Assembly: GCF_015160855.1 (NCBI RefSeq)
Contig: NZ_CP063373.1
Location: forward strand, 2,294,001 to 2,358,000
Source: Streptomyces ferrugineus
GTDB taxonomy: Bacteria > Actinomycetota > Actinomycetes > Streptomycetales > Streptomycetaceae
DNA length: 64,000 nucleotides
Reading direction: 5' to 3'
Shown: positions 16,166 to 25,741 of the stretch, in pieces
Layout of the letters: each line of letters starts with the position of its first letter
How positions within the stretch are numbered: the stretch's first letter is position 1
Position numbers and translations under genes: made by a program
Notes under the pieces: model-generated
Seen by the model: the letters and a program-made list of their open reading frames with translations, nothing else
Database searches by the model: none
What the model was told of the DNA's origin: nothing

Positions 16166-16955
16166 TCGAGCAGACCTCGTTGGCGTCCCGCCAGAAGCGG
16201 AACATGTCGTAGCCGCAGTACGTGTCCAAGTCGCTGATGCCCAGCCCCCGCAGCACGGCGTCGATCATGTCGAAGAACACACCGTTGACCTCCGGCACCC
16301 ACAGCAGCGCGAACACGAACAGCAGGCCGAACGGGGCGAACGGCTCCACCTGGCGCCTGATGCCGTGCGACAGCCAGGGCTCGACCACGCCGTAGCCGTC
16401 CAGGCCCGGGACCGGCAGGAAGTTCAGGATCGCGGCCGTGACCTGGAGCAGCGCGAGGAAGGCGAGCGCGAACCGGAAGTCCCGGGGGACACCGTCCAGC
16501 GCGTCCAGCCAGAACGGCGCGGTGCACACGACGGCGAAGAGGACGTTCGTCAGCGGGCCCGCCGCCGAGATCAGACTGTGCCGCCAGCGCCCCCGGATCC
16601 GCCCGCGCTCGATGAAGACGGCACCGCCGGGAAGACCGATGCCGCCCATGATCACGAAGATCACCGGGAGCACGATGCTGAGCAGCGCGTGCGTGTACTT
16701 CAGCGGATTGAGGGTGAGATAGCCCTTCGCGCCGATCGAGATGTCACCGCTGTGCAGGGCGGTACGCGCGTGTGCGTACTCGTGCAGACACAGCGACACG
16801 ATCCACGCGGCCGTCACGAACAGGAACACCGCCAGCCCGGGCTGCTCGGCGAACCCGCTCCAGGTGGCCCAGCCCGTCACCGCCATGACGGCCAGAATCC
16901 CGAGGAAGACGGGGCTGATCCGCCGCTCGCTGCGGCGGCTGAGGGCGGTCGTCAT
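16155..16955 (-). CDS. Site-2 protease family (M50) membrane protein
   Basis: 266 residues with about six helices. The HEYAHA metal motif is near residue 59 and the second zinc site NFLPVPGLDG is near residue 178, both inside membrane segments. This is the M50B rhomboid-like layout of bacterial intramembrane metalloproteases. There is no PDZ or CBS domain, so the substrate is open. It is divergent from the large SARP regulator. Confidence 0.85.
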   Translation of the reverse strand: MTTALSRRSERRISPVFLGILAVMAVTGWATWSGFAEQPGLAVFLFVTAAWIVSLCLHEYAHARTALHSGDISIGAKGYLTLNPLKYTHALLSIVLPVIFVIMGGIGLPGGAVFIERGRIRGRWRHSLISAAGPLTNVLFAVVCTAPFWLDALDGVPRDFRFALAFLALLQVTAAILNFLPVPGLDGYGVVEPWLSHGIRRQVEPFAPFGLLFVFALLWVPEVNGVFFDMIDAVLRGLGISDLDTYCGYDMFRFWRDANEVCSISP

Positions 16956-17155
16956 GAGGACGGGCTCCTGTGGGGACGGGACGGGAAGGACCTGCCCGAC
17001 CGTACCGGGCGTACGGGGAAAACGTCTCGCGGTGGGGTGGTGGTTCCGGGGAGGGTGGGGTCATGGGCCCCGGCAGGGGCGCTCGGCCGCCTCGGCGCGG
17101 CCCGCGCCCCGCCGAGCCCCCCAACCCTGTGACCGCCCCGACTCCACCAGAGACA

Positions 17156-20100
17156 ATGGATCCCGTGCGCTATCGCATCCTCGGCACCACCCAGGTACTA
17201 CGCCCCGACGGCCGCCCCGTTCCGGTCGGCGGGGCGCGGCTTCGCGCACTGCTGACCGTGTTGGCGCTGCGGGGTGGGCGGACCGTCACCGTGGGGCTGC
17301 TGGTCGACGAGGTGTGGGGCGCGCAGCCGCCCACCGACGCCACGGGCGCGCTGCAGGCGCTCGTCGGACGGCTGCGGCGGGTCCTCGGGGCGGACGCGAT
17401 CCTCTCGACGGAGGGCGGCTACCGGCTCGCCGCCGCGCCCGACGAGATCGACCTGCACCGGTTCGAGCGGCTCGTCGGCGAGGGCACACGCGCGCTGGCC
17501 GACGGCGACCCCGCCAAGGCGGCCGGCATCCTCGACGACGCCCTCGCCCTGTGGCGCGGCCCCGCCCTCGTCGACCTCCCCGACCGCACCGCCGAGGCGG
17601 CCCGCCAGGAGACCCGCCGCCTCGACGCCCTGCGCGCCCGGCACGCCGCCGCCCTCGCCCTCGGCCACGCCGAGCAGTCCCTGCCCGAGCTGACCGCCCT
17701 GTGCGACACCCACCCGCTCGACGAACCCCTCCAGGCCCTGCGCCTGCGCGCCCTGCGCGACGCGGGCCGTACCGCGGAGGCACTGGCCGCCTACGAGGAC
17801 GTACGCCACCTCCTGGCGGACCGGCTCGGCTCGGACCCGGGTCCGGAACTGCGGGCCCTGCACGGGGAGTTGCTCCGGCCGACGCAGGAGGCGTACCGCG
17901 CCGGCCACGACACCGCGACCGAGGCGGAGGCCCGCCGTCCGAGGCCCGCGCCCACGTCACCCCCGCCCACCGGCAACCTCCGCGCCCGCCTCACCTCCTT
18001 CGTCGGCCGGGAGAGCGACATCGATGCCATTCGCGGTGACCTCGCCACCGCCCGGCTCGTCACCCTGCTGGGCCCCGGCGGCGCCGGGAAGACGCGGCTG
18101 TCGCAGGAGGCCGCCGAGACCGCGCGGGACGTGGCGCCGGACGGGGTGTGGCTGGCCGAGCTCGCGCCGGTCGACGACCCGGAGGCGGTACCGGAGGCCG
18201 TGCTCACCGCCGTCGGCGCCCGCGAGACCGTGCTGTACGGCGCCGGCGCCGAGGCCATGCGGGCGGCGAACGAGCGGCACGACGACCCCGTGGAGCGGCT
18301 CGCCGAGCACTGCGGCAAGCGCCGGATGCTGCTGATCCTCGACAACTGCGAGCATGTCGTGGCGGCCGCCGCCCGCCTGGTGGAGGAGGTGCTGGAGCGC
18401 TGCCCGGAGCTGACGGTGCTGGCCACCAGCCGCGAACCCCTCGGCGTACCGGGGGAGTTGCTGCGCCCCGTGGACCCGCTGCCGCAGCCCGTCGCGCTGC
18501 GGCTGCTCGCCGACCGCGGGGCAGCCGCCCGGCCCGGGTTCCGCACTCAGGACGACCCCGAGGCCTGCGCCGAGATCTGCCGGCGGCTCGACGGACTCCC
18601 GCTCGCCATCGAGCTCGCCGCCGCCCGCCTGCGCATGCTGACCCCGCGCCAGATCGCCGACCGGCTCGACGACCGCTTTCTGCTGCTCACCTCCGGCAGC
18701 CGCACCGTCCTGCCCCGCCAGCAGACCCTGCGGGCCGTCGTCGACTGGTCCTGGGAGCTGCTGGACGAGGACGAACGGGAGGTGCTGCGCCGGCTGTCCG
18801 TCTTCGCCGGCGGCTGTGACCTCGCCGCCGCCGAGGCCGTGTGCGGACCCGCCGCGCTGGTGGCGCTCGGCTCGCTCGTCGACAAGTCCCTGGTGGTGGC
18901 CGCGCCTTCGGGCGACGGCGAGATGCGCTACCGGCTGCTGGAGACCGTCGCCGAGTACGCGGGCGAACGGCTCGACGAGACCGGGCGGCGGGCCGAGGCC
19001 GAGCGCGCGCATCTGACGTACTACCGCGAACTCGCCCGCGCCTGCGACCCGCTGCTGCGCGGCCCCGGTCAGTTCGCCACCATCGAGCGGCTGGAACGCG
19101 AGTACGAGAACCTGCGCACCGCCCTGCGGCACGCCGTCGCCGACCGCGACGAGCAGGAGGGGCTGTGCCTGATCCTGTCGCTGGCCTGGTACTGGCAGAT
19201 GCGTGACCTGCGCGTCGAGGCCCGCAACTGGTGCCGGGAGGTCATGGCCCTGGGCCCCGACCCGTTCACCGATCCCGTCCGCCCCGCCGCCCCCGTCTGG
19301 GAGCGCTGCACCGACACCCCGCCCCCATGGACCGGAGAGACCCTCGAAGAGGCCCGGCGCGGTGTCCATCTCGCCCATCTGGCCTGCATGGACACCGAGC
19401 TGGACGCCTGGGAGAACCCCGCCGCGCAGGCGAAGCTGCGGGCCATCTCCGCCACCTACGAGCCGGGCCTGCCGCAGACCTGCCGCATCCCCGGCTCCCT
19501 GTGGGTCTTCGCCGTCATGCTCACCGGGGACATCGAGCGGATGCGGACGGTCGTCGACGCCACCGTCCGTACCTCGCGCGAGACGCCCGGATACGAGTGG
19601 GAGCTCGCCGCGAGCCTGCACTGGCGCGCCAATCTGCTCGCCAACCGCAGCGACTGGGCGGGCGACGCCACCCGTGACGCCGACGAGGCGCTGGAGATCT
19701 ACCGCCGCCTCGGCGACCTGTGGGGCACCGCCGAGGCGCTCTCCTCGCGGGCCGAGTGCCATGAGCGCAGGGGGCGCCACGACCTGGCGGGAGCCGACTA
19801 CGAGGCGGCGATCGAGATCGCCGAACGGCTCGGCGCCCGGGCCCAGCGGGCGGTGCTCCAGGCCAGGCTCGGCAGCGCGCTGCTGGAGACCGGGGAGGCC
19901 GAGCGCGGTGAACGGATGCTGCGCGAGGTGATCGCCGTGCGGGACGGCCTGAGCAACGAGGGGATGCCCGCCGCCCGGCTCTTCCTCGCCGGCCGGCTCG
20001 GCATGACCGGCCGGATCCCCGAGGCGCGCGAGCAGCTCCGGTTGCTGCGCGAGGAGTTCCGTATCGCCCACTTCATCCTCTTCGACGCCTTCATCCTCGG

Positions 20101-20470
20101 CTCGGAGGCCTGGGTGGAGGCGGCCGACGGCCGGTACGAGGACTGCCTGGCCAAGGCCCGCCAGGCGCTGGAGCGCGCCCGGGACCCCTTGTCCGAGGCC
20201 ATCGCCCCGCACATGCGGGCCGTGTTCCTGCACATCGCCGCGGTCGCCCTCGCCCATGTCGCCGACGGGAGCCGCGCGTCCGACGGCGCCCGCGCTCTCG
20301 CCGCCGGCGACGCGCTGCTGCCGGCCGGACATGTCCCGACGGCCATCGAGCGCGAGACGTACGCCTGGGCCGAGCGGGCCCTGCGCGCCGTACTCGACGA
20401 CGAGGCCTTCGAGGCGGCGTACGCGCAGGGCGGCGGCCTGTCCCCCGAGGAGGCCGCCGCCCTCGTCTGA
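17156..20470 (+). CDS. Large SARP-type regulator (OmpR-like DBD, BTAD, NB-ARC, TPR)
   Basis: 1,104 residues from ATG 17156 (GTG 17165 is an alternative, and the frame is open further upstream without a convincing ribosome site). Residues ~1-95 form the OmpR-type winged helix, ~95-245 the BTAD domain (HPLDEPLQALRLRALRDAGRTAEAL), and ~283 onward an NB-ARC/STAND ATPase: FVGRE, Walker A GPGGAGKT near 304, MLLILDNCEHV Walker B, and GLPLAIELAAARL. The C-terminal half carries TPR-like helices. Relatives such as AfsR-like regulators switch on specialised metabolism after an ATP-dependent signal. No biosynthetic cluster is visible here, so the target may be the adjacent ABC pair or genes elsewhere. 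Confidence 0.85.
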   Translation: MDPVRYRILGTTQVLRPDGRPVPVGGARLRALLTVLALRGGRTVTVGLLVDEVWGAQPPTDATGALQALVGRLRRVLGADAILSTEGGYRLAAAPDEIDLHRFERLVGEGTRALADGDPAKAAGILDDALALWRGPALVDLPDRTAEAARQETRRLDALRARHAAALALGHAEQSLPELTALCDTHPLDEPLQALRLRALRDAGRTAEALAAYEDVRHLLADRLGSDPGPELRALHGELLRPTQEAYRAGHDTATEAEARRPRPAPTSPPPTGNLRARLTSFVGRESDIDAIRGDLATARLVTLLGPGGAGKTRLSQEAAETARDVAPDGVWLAELAPVDDPEAVPEAVLTAVGARETVLYGAGAEAMRAANERHDDPVERLAEHCGKRRMLLILDNCEHVVAAAARLVEEVLERCPELTVLATSREPLGVPGELLRPVDPLPQPVALRLLADRGAAARPGFRTQDDPEACAEICRRLDGLPLAIELAAARLRMLTPRQIADRLDDRFLLLTSGSRTVLPRQQTLRAVVDWSWELLDEDEREVLRRLSVFAGGCDLAAAEAVCGPAALVALGSLVDKSLVVAAPSGDGEMRYRLLETVAEYAGERLDETGRRAEAERAHLTYYRELARACDPLLRGPGQFATIERLEREYENLRTALRHAVADRDEQEGLCLILSLAWYWQMRDLRVEARNWCREVMALGPDPFTDPVRPAAPVWERCTDTPPPWTGETLEEARRGVHLAHLACMDTELDAWENPAAQAKLRAISATYEPGLPQTCRIPGSLWVFAVMLTGDIERMRTVVDATVRTSRETPGYEWELAASLHWRANLLANRSDWAGDATRDADEALEIYRRLGDLWGTAEALSSRAECHERRGRHDLAGADYEAAIEIAERLGARAQRAVLQARLGSALLETGEAERGERMLREVIAVRDGLSNEGMPAARLFLAGRLGMTGRIPEAREQLRLLREEFRIAHFILFDAFILGSEAWVEAADGRYEDCLAKARQALERARDPLSEAIAPHMRAVFLHIAAVALAHVADGSRASDGARALAAGDALLPAGHVPTAIERETYAWAERALRAVLDDEAFEAAYAQGGGLSPEEAAALV

Positions 20471-20508
20471 CGCGCGCACAGGGCTCTGACGCGCGCACGG
20501 GGCCCGCG

Positions 20509-21318
20509 TCAGCTCTTGGTGCGGAACTTGTGGATCGCGACCGGCGCCATCACCGCGGTGATCGCCGCCGACCAGCCCAGCGTCATCCACAGGTCGTGCG
20601 CGACCGGGCCGCCCACCATCATTCCGCGCGCCGCGTCCGCGAGCGTGGACAGCGGGTTGTAGTCGGTGAAGGCCTGCAGCCAGCCCGGCATCGAGTTCGT
20701 CGGCGCGAAGATCGACGAGCCGAACTGCAGCGGGAACAGCACCATGAAGCCCATCGCCTGCACGGACTGGGCGTTCTTCAGGACCACGCCGAGGGTGAGG
20801 AACACCCACATGATGGACGAGGCGAACACCGCGGACAGCCCCACGGCCCCGAACAGGCCGGGCCAGCTGTTGATGTCGAAGCCGACCAGGACGGCGACGA
20901 CCAGCAGCACGGCCGTCGCGAACAGCATCCGCAGCAGCTCCACGGAGATCTTCGCGAACAGCACCGAGCCGCGCCCGATCGGCAGCGACCGGAAGCGGTC
21001 CATGACACCGGAGTTGAAGTCCTGGCTGAAGCCGGTGCCGACGCCCTGGGACAGCGTCATGCTCATCATCGCGATCATGCCGGGGATCACGTACTGCACG
21101 TACCCGTCCTGACCGCCGCCGAGGGCCTGTCCGATCGAGCCGCCGAAGACGTACACGAACAGCAGGGTGAAGACGACCGGCATCAGCAGCGCGTCGAACA
21201 TCGACTCGGGATCCTGCCGGATCCACAGGAGGTTGCGGCGGACGAGCGCGCCGGTGTGGCGCAGATGCCCGCGCAGCGGGATGCGGGCGTCATGGGTGGA
21301 GAGGGTGGCGGCGCTCAT
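20509..21318 (-). CDS. DrrB-type ABC-2 permease
   Basis: 269 residues, about six helices. QDPESMFDALLMPVVFTLLFVYVFGG and the FAPTNSMPGWLQAFTDYNPLS motif are typical of daunorubicin-resistance-type exporters. The ATG overlaps the stop of the ATPase gene (ATGA). With that ATPase it probably exports a drug or lipid-like compound. Confidence 0.85.
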   Translation of the reverse strand: MSAATLSTHDARIPLRGHLRHTGALVRRNLLWIRQDPESMFDALLMPVVFTLLFVYVFGGSIGQALGGGQDGYVQYVIPGMIAMMSMTLSQGVGTGFSQDFNSGVMDRFRSLPIGRGSVLFAKISVELLRMLFATAVLLVVAVLVGFDINSWPGLFGAVGLSAVFASSIMWVFLTLGVVLKNAQSVQAMGFMVLFPLQFGSSIFAPTNSMPGWLQAFTDYNPLSTLADAARGMMVGGPVAHDLWMTLGWSAAITAVMAPVAIHKFRTKS

Positions 21319-22340
21319 ACGGCGACCTCCTCGCGGTCGTCGGTGGGCACGGTGTCCTGGGGCGCACTGGCGCGGTGGCCGGTGAGGGAGAGGAACACCT
21401 CGTCCAGGCTGGGCAGTTCGGTGGTGACGGAGGCGAGCGTGACCCCGCGCGCGGTGATGGCACCGACGACGGCCGTGAGCTGCTCGTCGCTGAGGATCGG
21501 CACGAGGAGGGCGCCGGTGCCGGTGTCCACGGTGGTGGCGGCGAGCCCGGTGATGCCGAGCTCGTCGAGGTACCCGGCGAGCGGGCGCAGTTGCAGGGCG
21601 TCGACCGGCCGGACCCTGAGCGTCCGCCCGCCGACCTTGGCCTTGAGCTGCTCGATGCCGCCGTCCGCGACGACCTTGCCCCGGTCCACGACCGTCAGCT
21701 CGGAGGCCAGCTGCTCGGCCTCCTCCATGTACTGCGTGGTCAGCAGCACGGTCACCCCGTCCCCGACCATGGCCTTGACCTCGTCCCACACCTCGTTGCG
21801 GGTCCGCGGGTCGAGCCCGGTGGTCGGCTCGTCGAGGAAGAGGACGGAAGGCCGCCCGATCATGGAGGCGGCGAGGTCCAGCCGCCGCCGCATACCGCCG
21901 GAGTAGGTGGAGACGGGCCGCCTGGCCGCCTCGGTCAGCGAGAACCGCTCCAGCAGCGCGTCGGCACGCGCGCGTGCCTCCTTGCGGGGCAGATCGAGCA
22001 GCCGCCCGATCATGTACAGGTTCTCCCATCCCGGGAGCTTCTCGTCCACGGACGCGTACTGCCCGGTCAGCCCGATCACCCGGCGCAGCTGCCGAGGCTG
22101 CCGTACGACGTCGTATCCGGCGACGGTCGCCTGCCCGGCGTCCGGCGCCAGCAGCGTCGACAGGATCCGCACCAGGGTGGTCTTGCCCGCCCCGTTCGGT
22201 CCCAGCACCCCCATGACGGTGCCCTCACGCACATCCAGGTCCACACCGTCCAGGGCCTTGGTCTCGCCGTAGTGCTTGACCAACCCCCGCACGCGGACGG
22301 CGCTGCCCGCGCCGCCCGGCTTGTCGTCGATTCGCATCAT
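21315..22340 (-). CDS. DrrA-type ABC exporter ATPase
   Basis: 341 residues from ATG 22340 (frame open to a weak GTG at 22370). Walker A GPNGAGKTT, Q-loop TGQYASVDEKLPGWENL, signature YSGGMRRRLDLAASMIG, Walker B VLFLDEPTTGLD and the C-terminal PSLDEVFLSLTGH motif, which is specific to the DrrA subfamily. First gene of a two-gene leftward operon with the permease. Confidence 0.85.
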   Translation of the reverse strand: MMRIDDKPGGAGSAVRVRGLVKHYGETKALDGVDLDVREGTVMGVLGPNGAGKTTLVRILSTLLAPDAGQATVAGYDVVRQPRQLRRVIGLTGQYASVDEKLPGWENLYMIGRLLDLPRKEARARADALLERFSLTEAARRPVSTYSGGMRRRLDLAASMIGRPSVLFLDEPTTGLDPRTRNEVWDEVKAMVGDGVTVLLTTQYMEEAEQLASELTVVDRGKVVADGGIEQLKAKVGGRTLRVRPVDALQLRPLAGYLDELGITGLAATTVDTGTGALLVPILSDEQLTAVVGAITARGVTLASVTTELPSLDEVFLSLTGHRASAPQDTVPTDDREEVAV

Positions 22341-22472
22341 GGGCACGACGGTGCCAGGGCGCACCGACAAAACACCGACAGGCCGCCGACACGCGGCCTA
22401 CGTCCCGGCCGACATACGGCAAGGGGTGCCCGGTACGCACCGGGCGCCCCTGTGTCGCAGGACGGGCGAGAG

Positions 22473-23696
22473 TCAGTACTGGACGGTCTCGGTCTGCTGC
22501 GGAACGTGCGAGGCGACCACGCGCTCGCGTCCGGCCGGCCGTGCCACCCGACGCCTGTCCACCGCGTACGCGGCCCCGGCCACGCCCAGGCCCAGCACGG
22601 CCAGCGCCGCCCCGGCCAGCGCCGGAGAGGTCACGCCGAACCCCGCCGCAAGAGCCAGCCCTCCGATCCAGGCGCCGCCGGCGTTCGCGAGGTTGAAGGC
22701 GGCCTGGTTGGCCGAGGAGGCCAGGGACGGGGCGGCCGACGCCTTCTCCATGACCATCAGCTGGAGCGGGGAGCCGGTCACGAAGGCCGCCATGCCGAGC
22801 AGGGCCACCGCCAGGGCCGCGCTCCACGCCGCCGCCATCATCAGCGGGAACAGCGCCAGCACCGCGGCCAGGGAGAGCAGGCCGCCGAACAGCGTCCCGC
22901 GCAGCGCGTGGTCCGCCAGCCGGCCGCCCAGCAGGTTGCCCGCCGTCGCGCCCACGCCGAACAGCGCCAGCAGCAGCGTCACGCTGGTCCCGGCGTATCC
23001 GGCGGCGTCGGTCAGCATCGGCGTGACGTAGCTGTACGCGGCGAACAGCGCCCCGAAGCCCGCGACCGTCGTGCCGAGCGCCAGCCACACCGGCAGCGAC
23101 CGCAGGGCGGCCAGCTCGCCGCGCAGGCCGGCCGCGGGAGCGGCGTGCGCCTCGGCGCGCGGGATCAGCAGCGCCAGCGACGCCATCGCCGCCAGGCCGA
23201 TCGTGCTCACGCCGAGGAACGTCGCCCGCCAGCCCAGGTGCTGCCCCATCAGGGTGGCCACCGGCACGCCCGCGACGTTGGCCATCGTCAGGCCCAGGAA
23301 CATCAGCGACACGGAGCGGGCCTTGCGCTCCGGCGCCACCATGTTCGTCGCCACGACCGCGCCGACGCCGAAGAAGGCGCCGTGCGGCAGGCCGCTGAGG
23401 AACCGGGCGGCCATCAGCCAGTGGTAGTCGGGGGCGAAGGCGGACAGGGCGTTGCCCGCCACGAACAGGGCCATGAGGCCGATCAGGACGCTACGGCGGG
23501 ACATGCGGGCCGTGACCGCCGCGAGCAGCGGGGCGCCGATGACGACGCCCAGCGCGTACGCCGAGACCAGATGCCCGGCGGTGGGGATCGAGATGTGCAG
23601 GTCGTTCGCGACTTCGGGCAGCAGTCCCATCATCACGAACTCGGTCGTACCGATGCCGAAGGCGCCGACGGCGAGGGCGAGCAGTGCCAGTGGCAT
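22473..23696 (-). CDS. MFS drug efflux transporter (DHA1, Cml/Cmx-like)
   Basis: 407 residues. The opening ALLALAVGAFGIGTTEFVMMGLLPEVA and the LPHGAFFGVGAVVA segment are classic for chloramphenicol/arabinose-type DHA1 exporters. Twelve helices. The substrate is not determined, and chloramphenicol-like drugs are only a family guess. A nested inverted repeat lies just upstream. Confidence 0.85.
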   Translation of the reverse strand: MPLALLALAVGAFGIGTTEFVMMGLLPEVANDLHISIPTAGHLVSAYALGVVIGAPLLAAVTARMSRRSVLIGLMALFVAGNALSAFAPDYHWLMAARFLSGLPHGAFFGVGAVVATNMVAPERKARSVSLMFLGLTMANVAGVPVATLMGQHLGWRATFLGVSTIGLAAMASLALLIPRAEAHAAPAAGLRGELAALRSLPVWLALGTTVAGFGALFAAYSYVTPMLTDAAGYAGTSVTLLLALFGVGATAGNLLGGRLADHALRGTLFGGLLSLAAVLALFPLMMAAAWSAALAVALLGMAAFVTGSPLQLMVMEKASAAPSLASSANQAAFNLANAGGAWIGGLALAAGFGVTSPALAGAALAVLGLGVAGAAYAVDRRRVARPAGRERVVASHVPQQTETVQY

Positions 23697-23709
23697 GAAA
23701 AGAGCCGTG

Positions 23710-23775
23710 CCTTTCGAGGGAGGTGCGGAGTTCCGGATCAAGCATATGTTCAGCTTCGGAACAAACCCTCGAAGG
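23710..23775. promoter_or_regulatory. Nested inverted repeat upstream of the MFS gene
   Basis: CCTTTCGAGGG (23710-23720) pairs with CCCTCGAAGG (23766-23775), and GTTCCG (23730-23735) with CGGAAC (23757-23762), around a central CATATG. It is placed in the MFS promoter region and could be a regulator site or a terminator for the neighbouring leftward gene. Confidence 0.4.
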
Positions 23776-23791
23776 GCCGGTATTCCTCCGG

Positions 23792-24841
23792 TCAAGAGGA
23801 CGTGTCGACCCTCACACGCGCCGCCACCGGCAGATGGTCGCTCCCGGTCTGCGGCAGCGTCCACGAGGTCACCGGCTCGATGCCCTTCACCATGATCTGG
23901 TCGATCCGCGCCATCGGGAACGACGCCGGCCAGCTGAAGCCCATCCCGTTGCCCGAAGCGCCCTGAGTGGAGCGCATCTGGGCGGTGACGGCGCGCAGCG
24001 CGCGGTCGTTCATCGTGCCGTTCAGGTCCCCGAGCAGGACGACCTTCCCCTGCGGCTCGTCGGCGATGGCCTCGCCCAGCGCGTCGGCGCTCTTGTCGCG
24101 CTGCCGGGCGGTGAACCCGGCCTCCACCTTCACCCGCACCGACGGCAGATGGGCGACGTACACCGCGACCTGCCCCGACGGCGCGTTCACCACGGCCCGC
24201 ATGGCACGGGTCCAGCCCAGCTCGATGTCGACGGGGTTGACGCCGCTCAGCGGGTACTTGCTCCACAGCCCCACCGTGCCCTGCACCGAGTGGTACTTGT
24301 ACGTCGCCGCCAGCGCCTTCTCGTACGTCGGCACCGCGGCCGCCGTCAGCTCCTCCAGGGCCACCACGTCCGCGCCGGACGCGGCCACGTCCCGGGCGGT
24401 GCCGGACGGATCGGCGTTGTCGGCGTTGACGTTGTGCGTGGCCACCGTCAGATCGCCGCCGGCGCCGGTCTTGTCGGTGAGCTGGCCGCCGAAGAGGTTC
24501 AGCCACACGATCGCCGGGATGAGCACGGCGATCAGCGCGGTCGCGGACCTGCGCACCAGGGCCAGCACCAGCAGTACCGGGACGAACAGGCCCAGCCAGG
24601 GCAGAAACGTCTCGGTCAGACTGCCGAGGTTGCCGATGGCGTTCGGGATCTGCGCGTGCAGCAGCATCACCAGGGCGAGGATCACCGCGAGGGCCGCCAG
24701 CACGATGCCCCGCCGCCAGACGCGCACATCGCCGCGCCATCCCGCGAGCAGCCGATCGAGCAGGCGCCGGACCCCGGATTCCCGGGGCTCGGGTCCCGAG
24801 CCTCCGCTGTCCGTCTCCGTCACGTACGCCTGCTGCGCCAT
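23792..24841 (-). CDS. Membrane-anchored endonuclease/exonuclease/phosphatase-fold protein
   Basis: 349 residues. Three hydrophobic helices (about 45-65, 75-95 and 97-116) anchor a C-terminal EEP domain. THNVNADNADP, ALEELTAAAV (catalytic Glu), VVLLGDLNGTMND (Asp/Asn) and GSDHLPVAARV (Asp-His) are the metal-hydrolase motifs. The active domain most likely faces outward. Phosphodiester or phospholipid head-group cleavage is expected, and the substrate is unknown. Confidence 0.8.
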   Translation of the reverse strand: MAQQAYVTETDSGGSGPEPRESGVRRLLDRLLAGWRGDVRVWRRGIVLAALAVILALVMLLHAQIPNAIGNLGSLTETFLPWLGLFVPVLLVLALVRRSATALIAVLIPAIVWLNLFGGQLTDKTGAGGDLTVATHNVNADNADPSGTARDVAASGADVVALEELTAAAVPTYEKALAATYKYHSVQGTVGLWSKYPLSGVNPVDIELGWTRAMRAVVNAPSGQVAVYVAHLPSVRVKVEAGFTARQRDKSADALGEAIADEPQGKVVLLGDLNGTMNDRALRAVTAQMRSTQGASGNGMGFSWPASFPMARIDQIMVKGIEPVTSWTLPQTGSDHLPVAARVRVDTSS

Positions 24842-25029
24842 ACCGTCGCCTCACTACCTGCCGTGCACACCGTCGTCCCCCCGCGCCCAAGGAAACCCTA
24901 GGGGATGATCGGCTCCGTCCCTGCCGTACTCATGACGGCCGTACGGGGGCGAGGACGTACAAGTCGGTTGCGCGAGTTCCGGTTGCGGCGCGGGAAAGCG
25001 CGCTCTGTGACGAAACGCGCACATGCGTG

Positions 25030-25659
25030 CTACGGGGTCGGTGAACTGACGGGCCGTAGACCTTCCAGCACCGCGTCGACCATGCGCTCCGCCAGCCCTT
25101 CCGGAAGGTCGGCGTCCGGGCGCATGACGGCACGTACCAGCATCGGGCCGAAGACGATGTCGTTCATCACGTCGACGTCGATGTCCGTGCGCAGTTCGCC
25201 GTTCTCCTGCCCGCGGCGCAGGATCTCGTGCTGCTTCCGGCGCCGCGGCTCCACGACGATGGCGTGATACGCCTCCCAGATCTTCGGGCTGTGCTTCATC
25301 TGGGCGATGACGTTGTGCAGCAGCACCGATGAACGGCTCATCAGGCCGCGCCGGCGCAACTGCTCGACCAGCGTCACGAGATCGTCGCGCACCGAGGTGC
25401 CCGGCAGTTCGGGGTCCGGGGGCTCGGCGGCGCGTACGACGTCGACGAACAGCTCCTCCTTGCCGTTCCAGCGGCGGTAGATGGTGGCCTTGCCGACGCC
25501 CGCGGTACGGGCGATGCGCTCGATGGACAGCTCCGAGAGCGGCACGCCGTCCTCCAGCAGCCCGATGACGCCCTCGATGATGGACCGCTCCACGGCCTCG
25601 CTGCGGGGGCGGCCCCTGACGGGCCCGTCCTGCCGGGAATGGCTGTCGGCGAGGCTCAC
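25030..25659 (-). CDS. TetR-family regulator of the adjacent MFS pump
   Basis: 209 residues. The helix-turn-helix LSIERIARTAGVGKATIYRRW lies near residues 43-63. The C-terminal domain (LHNVIAQMKHSPKIWEAYHAIVVEPRRRK) resembles TetR_C_11-type regulators. It lies 82 bp downstream of the DHA2 pump gene on the same strand and probably represses the operon at the dyad 27349-27375. Confidence 0.85.
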   Translation of the reverse strand: MSLADSHSRQDGPVRGRPRSEAVERSIIEGVIGLLEDGVPLSELSIERIARTAGVGKATIYRRWNGKEELFVDVVRAAEPPDPELPGTSVRDDLVTLVEQLRRRGLMSRSSVLLHNVIAQMKHSPKIWEAYHAIVVEPRRRKQHEILRRGQENGELRTDIDVDVMNDIVFGPMLVRAVMRPDADLPEGLAERMVDAVLEGLRPVSSPTP

Positions 25660-25741
25660 TGGGTCGGTCCTTTCCGTGGGGTGTGCTGATTGTCCCCCGG
25701 GCGCGTCCCCGTCGGGTACGACGGCGACGTGGGCGCGTCCG

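Noticed and set aside
17957..21226. 1,089-codon minus-strand frame opposite the SARP regulator
   Set aside because: Shadow of the codon bias of the real gene; the translated sequence has no family features.
21375..23966. 863-codon plus-strand frame over the DrrA and MFS genes
   Set aside because: Asp/Gly/His-rich shadow translation; both leftward genes have strong motifs and coupling.
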